DNA of 39,457 bases from Candidatus Nomurabacteria bacterium. GTDB lineage: Bacteria; Patescibacteriota; Minisyncoccia; Phycocordibacterales; SBAW01. The number at the start of each line of letters is the position of its first letter. Position 1 is the stretch's first letter. Positions 15,484-22,172 of this stretch are shown here, in pieces. The notes under the pieces were generated by a model, which ran no database searches, was not told where the DNA came from, and saw nothing but the letters and a program-made list of their open reading frames with translations. A program made the position numbers and the translations under genes. The stretch spans positions 88,868 to 128,324 of the forward strand of contig CALREW010000002.1 in NCBI GenBank assembly GCA_943356415.1, given 5' to 3'.

Positions 15484-16149
15484 TTATTTTCCTCTTTCTA
15501 TATCAGCTTGTTGTTGCATCCATGCATCCCCAGCCGCCTCAATTTCTTTATCTGTTGGTTCTCCCTCGTCCATTCTTCTGCGTCTATCATCTAAAATCTC
15601 GTCTTCAAACTCAAAATATAGGGTTCCTTGTGGGCGTCTCGAATACCCCAATAATTCCATAGCGAAACTAGACAAGCTATTTACTTTACCGTTAATTTTA
15701 ATTTTGTCATTTTCTACTACTTCAGCAATAACATTGGAATCTCGTGTAAAAGTAAGTTTTGATCCGACAGGAATTCTGTACTGTGCAAAATGGAATCGTG
15801 AGCGTCTTTCTTTAACCTCATCAACTTCTTTTTCCTGTTCGGGAGTTAATCCACTATCAATTTTTGTTTCTCCAATTTCTACTCGTTTCAATGCAAGCGC
15901 AGCATATTCTGGATTCATCTTAAAAAATTCTCGGCTATCCCGTGCTCGACGATCAGCAAAAATTGAATGGAGCCATTTTTCCTCTTTTTCAGCATTTTCT
16001 ACAGTCGCAGCGTAGTAAACCTCAAACGGAAGCGGTACGCCCGTTCGGTCTAACTGTTTGAGTCTTTCTTTAACATCACCGTGAGTAAAGCCGATTTTTA
16101 CATATTCCGGCATCGATTCATTTTTTAAAATGTAGACAATTTGATTCAT
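15484..16149 (-). CDS. GIY-YIG/T5orf172-type nuclease-like protein with C-terminal DUF4357-like region
   Basis: 221 aa. The N-terminus IVYILKNESMPEYVKIGFTHGDVKERLKQLD matches the GIY-YIG pattern (YIL...VKIGxT...R), with the later elements EKWLHSIFADRRA and REFFKMNPEYA typical of the T5orf172 / Mug113 branch. Residues about 145-205 (SKLTFTRDSNVIAEVVENDKIKINGKVNSLSSFAMELLG) resemble DUF4357, often fused to GIY-YIG domains near R-M systems. It is the first gene of the hsd operon, so it could be an accessory nuclease or defence component. A TGCTAAAAT extended -10 lies about 30 bp upstream. Confidence 0.75.
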   Translation of the reverse strand: MNQIVYILKNESMPEYVKIGFTHGDVKERLKQLDRTGVPLPFEVYYAATVENAEKEEKWLHSIFADRRARDSREFFKMNPEYAALALKRVEIGETKIDSGLTPEQEKEVDEVKERRSRFHFAQYRIPVGSKLTFTRDSNVIAEVVENDKIKINGKVNSLSSFAMELLGYSRRPQGTLYFEFEDEILDDRRRRMDEGEPTDKEIEAAGDAWMQQQADIERGK

Positions 16150-16253
16150 AAAATTACACCACTTTTTGTGATTTTTTCATTTTAGCATTTTTTAGCCATA
16201 TTTTCCAGTCCAAAAAATTTGCGCGCATTCCCTCCCAGACCCTTCCTGCGCGT

Positions 16254-16629
16254 GGAACCCCCCACCCAATTCCCACCGAATTTCAAAAACATCAGTCTCG
16301 GTTTTTGCGAATCCTTTTCCCAGAAAACAGTTTCGCAAAACCGAGTCCACCGAATTGGCACTAGAACTCCGTCAGTTTCTCCTTTGGAGAAACCCGCCCT
16401 CGCCACTACACCAAACAATACATTGTGTGGTGGTGAGGGCGGAGCGACGGAGCGGTAACGGAAGCTAACACCAGTATTCTGGTGTTCGGTGGAGTGGACG
16501 CTACGGCGTGACGGAGTTCGTCGTGTAGCGTACGATTACATTTCAAACTACGAATCGCTCGGCGCGTGAGATTAGATTTGCTGAGACATTTTTGCTAAAA
16601 TAGGTTCTAGCCTCGTTTAAGAGGGACTC
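16254..16629 (+). mobile_element. Island right arm: structured inverted repeat
   Basis: Inverted partner of 7863-8237. At the position of the left arm's cagactgtcg hairpin, this arm carries a different but equally self-complementary stem (aacaccag/ctggtgtt, loop TATT, 16467-16486) within the same flanks. Its outer end overlaps the left repeat of recombinase element 2 by about 3 bp. Confidence 0.9.
16594..16611 (+). promoter_or_regulatory. Shared element-boundary motif, copy 3
   Basis: gctaaaataggttctagc again, followed by cctcgtttaagagggactc as at the left arm. It is preceded by T, giving the extended -10 form TGCTAAAAT, and is directed toward recombinase element 2. Confidence 0.6.
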
Positions 16630-16790
16630 CAGAATTAAACCGAGCGATTTTTTGGCGGGATTTTGGCGGGCAGAGCGGAGCTCTGCCCAAGGATTTAAGC
16701 CATTTCCGACCGCTTCGCGGTTTTTTAGGGGAGGTTCAAAAATTCAAAAGCCCAAGATTTTTGGAGGGAAGATTTTTTGTGGGGAGGTCG
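16627..16790 (+). repeat. Recombinase element 2, left inverted repeat
   Basis: Reverse complement of 18477-18633, from ctccagaattaaaccgagcg inward to ggggaggtcg, with good but imperfect identity. Like element 1, it is an inverted copy of the recombinase 3' coding region. Confidence 0.85.
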
Positions 16791-16838
16791 TGCAAAATAT
16801 ATAACACTTGCCCCACCCACCCGTGCGCGTGTTAAATT

Positions 16839-16860
16839 TTGCCGATTTGAAAATCGGCAA
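16839..16860 (-). terminator. Hairpin terminator of the XRE gene
   Basis: Stem ttgccgatt/aatcggcaa with a 4-nt loop, 15 bp past the XRE stop. On the minus strand the stem is followed by AATTT, so the T tract is modest. Confidence 0.55.
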
Positions 16861-16874
16861 ACTCCCTTTAATAT

Positions 16875-17081
16875 CTATTTCATCAATTCACCAACTGAAA
16901 CTCCGATTGCTTTTGCTATTTTAGCAATCGTCGCAAGTGTTGGATTGGTTTTTCCATTTTCAATACTACTTACAAAACTTTTAGGCATATCCAATGTTTT
17001 TACTATATCTCCTTGGGATATGCCCTTTTTAGTTCTAATCCGTTTTAAGTTTTGACCGAGTCTTTTTGATTCACCATTCAT
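16875..17081 (-). CDS. XRE-family HTH repressor
   Basis: 68 aa from ATG 17081 (MNGESKRLGQNLKRIR). A single Cro/CI-type helix-turn-helix (ISQGDIVKTLDMPKSFVSSIENGKTNPTL) fills the protein. The start is chosen because TATACT lies exactly 7 nt upstream (leaderless); the track's longer start reads through the promoter. It is divergent from recombinase 2 with 58 bp between the start codons, so it probably represses the recombinase promoter and its own. Element 1 lacks a counterpart. Confidence 0.88.
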   Translation of the reverse strand: MNGESKRLGQNLKRIRTKKGISQGDIVKTLDMPKSFVSSIENGKTNPTLATIAKIAKAIGVSVGELMK

Positions 17082-17102
17082 TGATAACAGTATAACTTGC
17101 TC

Positions 17103-17133
17103 TTGCACTTTACACTATGGGTTATGGTATAAT
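17103..17133 (+). promoter_or_regulatory. Promoter of recombinase 2
   Basis: TTGCAC, 19-nt spacer, extended -10 TGGTATAAT, then 6 nt to the ATG at 17140. A divergent TATACT for the XRE gene lies within about 40 bp, so one repressor dimer could cover both. Confidence 0.7.
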
Positions 17134-17139
17134 AGAACT

Positions 17140-18693
17140 ATGCAAAAATACTTTTTATACGCTCGCAAAAGCACCGATGTGGAGGACAAACAAATCCTTT
17201 CTATTGAAGGGCAACTTGCTGAATTGCGAGACCTCGCCAAACGAGAAAGTATCTACATTGCCGATGAGTTTATTGAAAAACGATCAGCAAAAATTCCCGG
17301 TCGTCCAGTTTTTAACAATATGCTTTCTCGTATTCAAAATGGCGAAGCGCAAGGAATTGTTTGCTGGAAAATTGACCGCTTGTCTCGCAACCCCGTTGAT
17401 AGTGGAAAAATCCAATGGATGCTCCAACAAAACATAATCCAACATATTCAAACTCACGGACAAAGTCATTATCCAAATGACAACGTGTTAATGATGTCCG
17501 TGGAATTAGGAATGGCGAACGAATATGTTCGCCAACTAAGTGAAAATACCGCACGAGGTTTGCGACAAAAAGCGCGCAACGGAGACTTTCCCGGCAAAGC
17601 TCCGCTTGGATATATAAATAATTCCAATATCAAGAAAATTGCTGTCCATAAGAAAAATTCAAAGATTGTAAAACAAATGTTTGAACTTTACGCGACAGGA
17701 AATGTGCGACTGGAAGACCTCGCAAAAATTTTAGAAAAATCAGACATACTTTCCAAAAATAATCGTAGAGTCCATGTTTCGCGAGTATCACATATTATCA
17801 ATAATCCAATTTATTACGGACACTTTCGCCACGCTGGAGAAATATATGAAGGCAAACATGAGCCGATTATTTCCAAAGAAATTTTCGATAAAGCAAATAA
17901 TGTTTTGCGAGGCAGGGGTCGCACGCCCGACAAGAAAACAGACCCACGACCATTTTGCGGACTTATGTCCTGTGGTTCGTGCGGTATGGGGATTACAGGA
18001 GAGATAAAAATCAAACGACAAAAGAATGGCACAAAACATTTGTACACTTATTATCATTGTTCCAAAAAATCCAAAGTGCAAAAATGTTTTGAGCCGTGCA
18101 TACGAGGCGAGGAATTGGATCGCCAACTTTCGGCAAAAATGAGCGAATATAGTATGCCGAAAGAATGGGCGACAAAATTATTTGAAATGTTAGATGTTGA
18201 GGAACAGAGAAATAAACACACCGCGTCGGTGGTAGTTTTAGATTTGCGAGAAGAAGAACAAAACATTTCAAAAAACCTCGCCAGACTTACAGATGTGTAT
18301 GTAGCGCAGGATATTGAGCGTGAGGACTATTTAAAAAGGCGTCGCTCGCTTATGTCCGACAAAAAGTCTGTCGAGGAAAAAATGGGGCATCTTTTAAGAA
18401 CCCCATCCGCGTGGATCGAACCGACACGCGAATGGATAAAAGACGCTTTAACACTGGATGAAATCGCGAAAACGAACGACCTCCCCTCCAAAAAAATCTC
18501 CCTCCAAAAAATCTTCGGCTCGAACCTCACCCTAAAAAACCGCGAAGCGGTCGGAAATGGCTTAAATCCTTGGGCAGAGCTCCGCTCTGCCCGCCAAAAT
18601 CCCGCCAAAAAATCGCTCGGTTTAATTCTGGAGCCGTTGCCCGGAATCGAACCGGGGACCTACTCCTTACCATGGAGTTGCTCTACCAGCTGA
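17140..18693 (+). CDS. Serine recombinase (element 2)
   Basis: 517 aa, collinear with recombinase 1. Catalytic YARKSTD (Ser10), WKIDRLSRNP, recombinase domain (GKAPLGYINN...), zinc ribbon (MSCGSCGMGI ... YHCSKKSKVQKC), coiled coil, and tail LPSKKISLQKIFGSNL. The frame then crosses the right inverted repeat and reads antisense tRNA-Thr(GGU) as LPGIEPGTYSLPWSCSTS. Its codons are AT-rich while recombinase 1 is GC-rich, so the two elements are separate lineages, not a recent duplication. Transcription is likely leaderless and under the divergent XRE repressor. Confidence 0.93.
   Translation: MQKYFLYARKSTDVEDKQILSIEGQLAELRDLAKRESIYIADEFIEKRSAKIPGRPVFNNMLSRIQNGEAQGIVCWKIDRLSRNPVDSGKIQWMLQQNIIQHIQTHGQSHYPNDNVLMMSVELGMANEYVRQLSENTARGLRQKARNGDFPGKAPLGYINNSNIKKIAVHKKNSKIVKQMFELYATGNVRLEDLAKILEKSDILSKNNRRVHVSRVSHIINNPIYYGHFRHAGEIYEGKHEPIISKEIFDKANNVLRGRGRTPDKKTDPRPFCGLMSCGSCGMGITGEIKIKRQKNGTKHLYTYYHCSKKSKVQKCFEPCIRGEELDRQLSAKMSEYSMPKEWATKLFEMLDVEEQRNKHTASVVVLDLREEEQNISKNLARLTDVYVAQDIEREDYLKRRRSLMSDKKSVEEKMGHLLRTPSAWIEPTREWIKDALTLDEIAKTNDLPSKKISLQKIFGSNLTLKNREAVGNGLNPWAELRSARQNPAKKSLGLILEPLPGIEPGTYSLPWSCSTS
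18477..18633 (-). repeat. Recombinase element 2, right inverted repeat
   Basis: Partner of 16627-16790; its outer end aattctggag abuts the tRNA-Thr(GGU) 3' end and it overlaps the recombinase 3' coding region. Confidence 0.85.
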
Positions 18694-18704
18694 GCTACAA
18701 CGGC
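18632..18704 (-). tRNA. tRNA-Thr(GGU)
   Basis: Reverse-strand cloverleaf: acceptor GCCGTTG/CAACGGC, anticodon stem-loop ACTCC-ATGGTAA-GGAGT (anticodon GGT), T arm CCCGG-TTCGATT-CCGGG, discriminator T, no CCA. Target-side partner of recombinase element 2. Confidence 0.95.
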
Positions 18705-18705
18705 G

Positions 18706-18916
18706 AGTGAGGAACAAGAGATATGCTCGCATGATCTCTTTGTTTCCGAGCGAGCCGTTCAATGACGGAGTCATTGCCAACGGCTTTTCTGCCTAAACGA
18801 ACCGTTCAATTTTTGTCTCTGGACAAAAATTACCAACGGCGAACCCTTTTGACCGTTCAATGACCTAGTTATTGCCAACGGCGATAACTGCTAGTTTATA
18901 GCAGTTATCGCCGTTG
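18706..18916. repeat. Run of related hairpins on the 5' side of tRNA-Thr(GGU)
   Basis: Three units share the frame CCGTTCAAT-x-ATT(G/A)CCAACGGC, with different but self-complementary cores (GAC/GTC, TTTTGTC/GACAAAA, GAC/GTT). They are followed by a perfect 18-bp stem with a 5-nt loop (caacggcgataactgcta, 18876-18916). On the minus strand each begins GCCGTTG, the 5' end of the adjacent tRNA. No gene is present. Confidence 0.7.
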
Positions 18917-18934
18917 TAGTAAACGTCCTTTCTT

Positions 18935-19405
18935 TTATAAATCCGTCCTCTTTTTCACTTCAAAAATAAACTCGTAGTTACTGACAGGCGCCGTGTTGGT
19001 GGTGCGCTTAAGTGGCAATACCTCGACAAGCGTTATGGTGCGAGTCTCGGTCGTAATAGTTTTTCCAAGCTCGAACACTTGCACTCCTACTCCAGAAGGA
19101 GTTGCGAGCGTTGTGCGAACTTTGACAGTGCCGGCCCATACACACTGCACCTCCATTGGGCAGCGACTATCTTCAGTAACCTCAAGCGGGAGTATGGTGA
19201 TGCCGAGACCCTCTGCGCTCATATTAATGTGTGCACGGAGCGTAATCTGGTCCGCCTCTGCTGCCGGAGTGGTAGTGATTGCAGACGTCGAAGGCACACC
19301 AGGGACTACGGTAAGAGGAACCTCCTTTGACGGTGCAAAAAGGTAAATCGTTCCAAGCAGAAGTGCGATGGCAACAATAGCGACAATGGCAATATTTCCT
19401 CTCAT
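18935..19405 (-). CDS. Small membrane-anchored exported protein
   Basis: 156 aa from ATG 19405 (MRGNIAIVAIVAIALLLG); the track's 19432 start is a TTG. One N-terminal signal anchor is followed by a short Thr/Pro-rich linker and a beta-rich domain containing VTEDSRCPMEVQCVWAGTVKV. That DSRCP..VQCVWAG pattern recurs in small uncharacterised exported bacterial proteins and could be disulfide-bonded through its two Cys. No catalytic motif is recognised. It lies about 40 bp downstream of the VOC gene in the same direction. Confidence 0.7.
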   Translation of the reverse strand: MRGNIAIVAIVAIALLLGTIYLFAPSKEVPLTVVPGVPSTSAITTTPAAEADQITLRAHINMSAEGLGITILPLEVTEDSRCPMEVQCVWAGTVKVRTTLATPSGVGVQVFELGKTITTETRTITLVEVLPLKRTTNTAPVSNYEFIFEVKKRTDL

Positions 19406-19443
19406 ACAACGCAATAACGATCGACGAAACAATACGTTACGAC

Positions 19444-19803
19444 CTACCGGGCCACCACCTCAACGTTGTGCCCGTCCGGATCGATCACAAACGCCGCGTA
19501 ATAGGTTGGTGAATAGTTTTCACGGATGCCAGGCGCACCATTGTCTTTTCCTCCGGCAGCAATCGCCGCTTTATAAAATGCGTCCACACTAGAGCGGTCG
19601 GACGCTTCGAACGCAAAATGAATGTGTCCAGGAACTGGTCCAAACGTCCCTATCCAAAGAAGGTTTCTTCCCTCTTTGCCAAACGCAGCCCAATTTTCCC
19701 CTTCAGAAATCAGGGTTATTCCAACAGGAGCAAGTGCCGCTTCGTAAAACTTCTTACTTACTGCTAGATCTTTGACCGCAAATCCAACATGCGCGTAACT
19801 CAT
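19444..19803 (-). CDS. VOC-superfamily (glyoxalase/bleomycin-resistance fold) protein
   Basis: 119 aa, a single VOC unit: MSYAHVGFAVKDLAVSKKFYEAAL at the start, HIHFAFEASDRSSVDAFYKAAIAAGG in the middle, and YYAAFVIDPDGHNVEVV at the end. Potential metal ligands are His5, His around 68 and the late Glu in NVEVV. The family covers metal-dependent lyases, dioxygenases and drug-binding proteins, so the substrate cannot be called. TATACT lies 6 nt before the ATG, so its mRNA is likely leaderless; the promoter is divergent from the 19851 gene. Confidence 0.88.
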   Translation of the reverse strand: MSYAHVGFAVKDLAVSKKFYEAALAPVGITLISEGENWAAFGKEGRNLLWIGTFGPVPGHIHFAFEASDRSSVDAFYKAAIAAGGKDNGAPGIRENYSPTYYAAFVIDPDGHNVEVVAR

Positions 19804-19850
19804 ATAGGGAGTATAGCAAAACCAGTTCGGCTATAGTTATGAGAATAAAC

Positions 19851-20807
19851 ATGAGGTCTCTCACTTTGCCCCCACTCTTTGTATTTGCTGTCATCGTGAT
19901 TACGATATTCATCTATTTTCACCAAGGAGGTTCAGTCAAAAAAAATAACGATCCAGCCACTCAGTGGTCTGAGTACATCGACAGCCATGGTGGCAAAGAA
20001 GCGTATGAAAAATTTAAAGACGACTACAAGGACAGGCCGAGTGAATCGCACAATGTCTCTCATCTATTTGGCAAATTGCTGTACGAAAAACTTGGTTCTG
20101 CTGGATTTGCAATTTGTGACGACTCTTTTGGGTCCGGTTGTCAGCACGGGTATCTCACACGTGCGATAGAAGATCGTGGTGTTGCGATTCTTACAACACT
20201 TGGGGAAGTATGCGAAAGATCCTCTACACAGGAACCTTGTTTCCACGGCATAGGTCACGGCATCTCGGCGCACTTTGGTGAAAAAAGCATAGCTGATTCT
20301 CTCGCCGTATGTAGTCAGATTTACGGACCCATCAAAGAACATGCGCAGGCATGCATACGAGGTGTATTTATGGACTACTACGCACCTCTTATCGTGTCAG
20401 GAGAGAGCTTCATAACCAATAGTAGAGCGATGGACTCAGCAAATCCCTACGACATATGCGCTGGAACTAAACTTCCTTCTTTATATAAATCTTCGTGTTA
20501 CTACGCGCTTCCCCATTGGTGGTTCGGACAGAAAGAAATGACTCCACAAAAAGTGGGGGGACTCTGCAAGCAAGCCCCGGATGCATACTCTGAAGATTGC
20601 TACAAAGGCATTGGTGTTGATTTGCCAGCACAACTGAAGTACGACCAGAAATCCATCATTGAGACATGCGAGGCGATGGGAAGCGGAGCGGCGTTGGCGT
20701 GCTTAAAATCGAGCGCTGCGACTCTTGTGTCCTTACAGCTTGATGCGTGCTTGCTCCAAAAAGAGGCCCATCTCCCATGTAAAGACGAAACGCAAAAGGC
20801 CCCCTAG
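19851..20807 (+). CDS. Cysteine-rich exported protein, function unknown
   Basis: 318 aa from the ATG at 19851 (MRSLTLPPLFVF). The 19839 ATG lies 1 nt after the likely -10 (TATAGT), so the downstream ATG fits better. One N-terminal signal anchor (LFVFAVIVITIFIYF) is followed by an extracytoplasmic domain with many paired Cys (CDDSFGSGCQHG, CFHGIGHGI, CSQIYG, CIRG, CYKGIG). The repeated pattern C..G.GHG suggests tandem helical repeats stabilised by disulfides, with conserved His possibly binding metal. I do not recognise a named family. A terminator overlaps the stop codon. Confidence 0.75.
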   Translation: MRSLTLPPLFVFAVIVITIFIYFHQGGSVKKNNDPATQWSEYIDSHGGKEAYEKFKDDYKDRPSESHNVSHLFGKLLYEKLGSAGFAICDDSFGSGCQHGYLTRAIEDRGVAILTTLGEVCERSSTQEPCFHGIGHGISAHFGEKSIADSLAVCSQIYGPIKEHAQACIRGVFMDYYAPLIVSGESFITNSRAMDSANPYDICAGTKLPSLYKSSCYYALPHWWFGQKEMTPQKVGGLCKQAPDAYSEDCYKGIGVDLPAQLKYDQKSIIETCEAMGSGAALACLKSSAATLVSLQLDACLLQKEAHLPCKDETQKAP

Positions 20808-20817
20808 GGCCTTTTGC
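20792..20817 (+). terminator. Rho-independent terminator
   Basis: gcaaaaggcccc/ggccttttgc hairpin with TTTT in its descending arm. It overlaps the last codons of the preceding gene. Confidence 0.75.
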
Positions 20818-20819
20818 AC

Positions 20820-20997
20820 ATGCGCGGTCGACGGGCTTGGCTTTCGATCAAATCTGCTCGTCAGCAGATTTGTCTGCAGCCCCGGCTCGCGGTTTTGCAT
20901 AAGCAAAACATTGCTGCGCCGTTCAAGTCCCGCCGCTCGTACCGAGCTTCGGTTATACGAATAAGAACCGACTTTGTTCGGTTCTTATTCGATAATG
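20820..20997. repeat. tRNA-Asp trailer insert: hairpins bounded by a copy of the tRNA 3' end
   Basis: atgcgcggtcgacggg occurs at 20820-20835 and again at 20995-21010, where it covers the 3' end of tRNA-Asp. Between the copies are perfect hairpins (caaatctgct/agcagatttg, gttttgc/gcaaaac, cgaataagaaccga/tcggttcttattcg) and, near 20926-20937, gttcaagtcccg, an inverted copy of the tRNA-Asp T arm. Confidence 0.7.
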
Positions 20998-21071
20998 CGC
21001 GGTCGACGGGACTTGAACCCGCAACCTCTCGCGTGACAGGCGAGTGCTCTAACCAGTTGAGCTACGACCGC
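20998..21071 (-). tRNA. tRNA-Asp(GUC)
   Basis: Reverse-strand cloverleaf: acceptor GCGGTCG/CGACCGC, anticodon stem-loop CTCGC-CTGTCAC-GCGAG (anticodon GTC), T arm GCGGG-TTCAAGT-CCCGT, discriminator G as expected for Asp. No CCA encoded. Confidence 0.96.
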
Positions 21072-21123
21072 ATCTGACGAACAATGGCTATTCTAGACCG
21101 CCCTTTGCGGAACTGAAATAGCA

Positions 21124-21262
21124 GGTGTCGGCGGGAGGGATCGGTCACCGGTTTCGCTCCGCGAACCGTCGACCCCACCTCATGGCCGCTCCGCGGCATA
21201 CTCCGGTTTTCGATCCCTCACACATGTGACGCAGGTCACACGCTCCGCCGAAGAGAACCGGG
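21124..21262. repeat. tRNA-Met trailer insert: hairpins bounded by a copy of the tRNA 3' end
   Basis: ggtgtcggcgggagggatcg occurs at 21124-21143 and again at 21261-21280 (the tRNA-Met 3' end). The interval holds short hairpins (tgtgac/gtcaca, gccgc/gcggc, ggtttcgc/gcgaacc) and an inverted T-arm-like piece, ttttcgatccctc, near 21207. The layout parallels the tRNA-Asp insert. Confidence 0.7.
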
Positions 21263-21336
21263 TGTCGGCGGGAGGGATCGAACCTCCGACCTCAGCTTTA
21301 TGAATGCTGTGCTCTAACCAACTGAGCTACGCCGAC
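21263..21336 (-). tRNA. tRNA-Met(CAU), probably elongator
   Basis: Reverse-strand cloverleaf: acceptor GTCGGCG/CGCCGAC, anticodon loop TTCATAA (anticodon CAT), T arm GGAGG-TTCGATC-CCTCC, discriminator A. The 31-39 pair of the anticodon stem is A-A, an unusual mismatch. A lysidine-type tRNA-Ile(CAU) cannot be excluded. Confidence 0.85.
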
Positions 21337-21418
21337 GCAGAGAGAAAATAACACGTATGGAGCCGCTCTACAATAAGGACTTGAAGGAGCGTTAAAAGTG
21401 TCATACACTGTTCGCCAT

Positions 21419-21490
21419 AGCGGGGTAGAGCAGCAGTAGCTCGTCAGGCTCATAACCTGAAGGTCGTGGGTGCAATTCCCACCCCCGCAA
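21419..21490 (+). tRNA. Initiator tRNA-fMet(CAU)
   Basis: Acceptor AGCGGGG/CCCCGCA has an unpaired 1-72 position (A-A), the initiator hallmark. Anticodon stem-loop TCAGG-CTCATAA-CCTGA, T arm GTGGG-TGCAATT-CCCAC, discriminator A. The usual three G-C pairs next to the anticodon are reduced to two plus an A-T, and the T loop starts TGC rather than TTC. Confidence 0.9.
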
Positions 21491-21499
21491 CATGCGTTA

Positions 21500-21527
21500 G
21501 CAAAAGACCCCGTATGGGGTCTTTTGC
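21500..21527. terminator. Bidirectional terminator
   Basis: Perfect 12-bp stem gcaaaagacccc/ggggtcttttgc with a GTAT loop between the fMet tRNA (+) and the 21532 gene (-); T-rich on both strands. Confidence 0.85.
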
Positions 21528-21531
21528 ATTT

Positions 21532-22116
21532 CTAGATATATCCAAACTCCTCAAATACTTGTCGGAAGAGATCGATTGTGCGCCGCGCTTCCCGTTCAGA
21601 CAGTTCGAAAGATGAGCCACCGTGCGCAACTTCATTGCGCACACGATGTGCATCCCACGCAAGATCAAGCGTTGTAAATGATCCGCGATCTACTACTTTC
21701 AACTTCTCGCCTATTGTTTCTCCTGGGATTGAGAAGTGATCGAGCAATTCACTCAATATAATGTCCGCTTCCATGATGGCCTGCCGCCAATCGCTCGGGG
21801 ACGCTGAAGTCATGAGGGAAAGAACGTGCTCCCATCTCGGATTCTTTGCACCTCCCCCAACCGCACTGTGGTGTCCCAGTACTTTTTCAATCTCTTCATG
21901 CCGCTTGCCGTGCGCCTTATGGTGTATCTGCTCGATGCGGATGTGCGTATAAATGATGCCGATCAAAAAAAGGAGCGCCGCAACAACACCTACTTTTTCA
22001 ATGACGTCGGTAAGGGCGACGAGCATCGAAGGAATATTTTCAGGTGCAATTCCGTGTATCGCTCGATAAAAAGCGACAAAAATATACTCAAGGTTGAGAA
22101 AGGAAATATCCTGCAT
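21532..22116 (-). CDS. Membrane protein with HEPN-like C-terminal domain
   Basis: 194 aa. A short N-terminal amphipathic stretch and one membrane helix (VGVVAALLFLIGIIYTHI, about 42-59) precede a helical cytoplasmic domain. That domain contains WRQAIMEADIILSELLDHF and DLAWDAHRVRNEVAHGGSSFELSEREARRTIDLFRQVFEEFGYI. The RNEVAH segment fits the Rx4H signature of HEPN/DUF4145-type domains, some of which are RNases; whether this one is active is unknown. It lies 56 bp downstream of gatA in the same direction, perhaps as the operon's last gene. Confidence 0.7.
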   Translation of the reverse strand: MQDISFLNLEYIFVAFYRAIHGIAPENIPSMLVALTDVIEKVGVVAALLFLIGIIYTHIRIEQIHHKAHGKRHEEIEKVLGHHSAVGGGAKNPRWEHVLSLMTSASPSDWRQAIMEADIILSELLDHFSIPGETIGEKLKVVDRGSFTTLDLAWDAHRVRNEVAHGGSSFELSEREARRTIDLFRQVFEEFGYI

Positions 22117-22172
22117 GCTTCTCGCCTATTCTACCCCGGAAGCCAACAGCGCGGCGCGGCGCTGTGCAAAGA

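Noticed and set aside
18876-18916. Rho-independent terminator for the 18935 gene
   Set aside because: The 18-bp stem is strong but no T tract follows on the minus strand, and it belongs to the hairpin family next to tRNA-Thr(GGU).
21263-21336. tRNA-Ile(CAU) instead of tRNA-Met
   Set aside because: Not excluded, but the D arm and T arm resemble elongator Met; kept as Met with a caveat.
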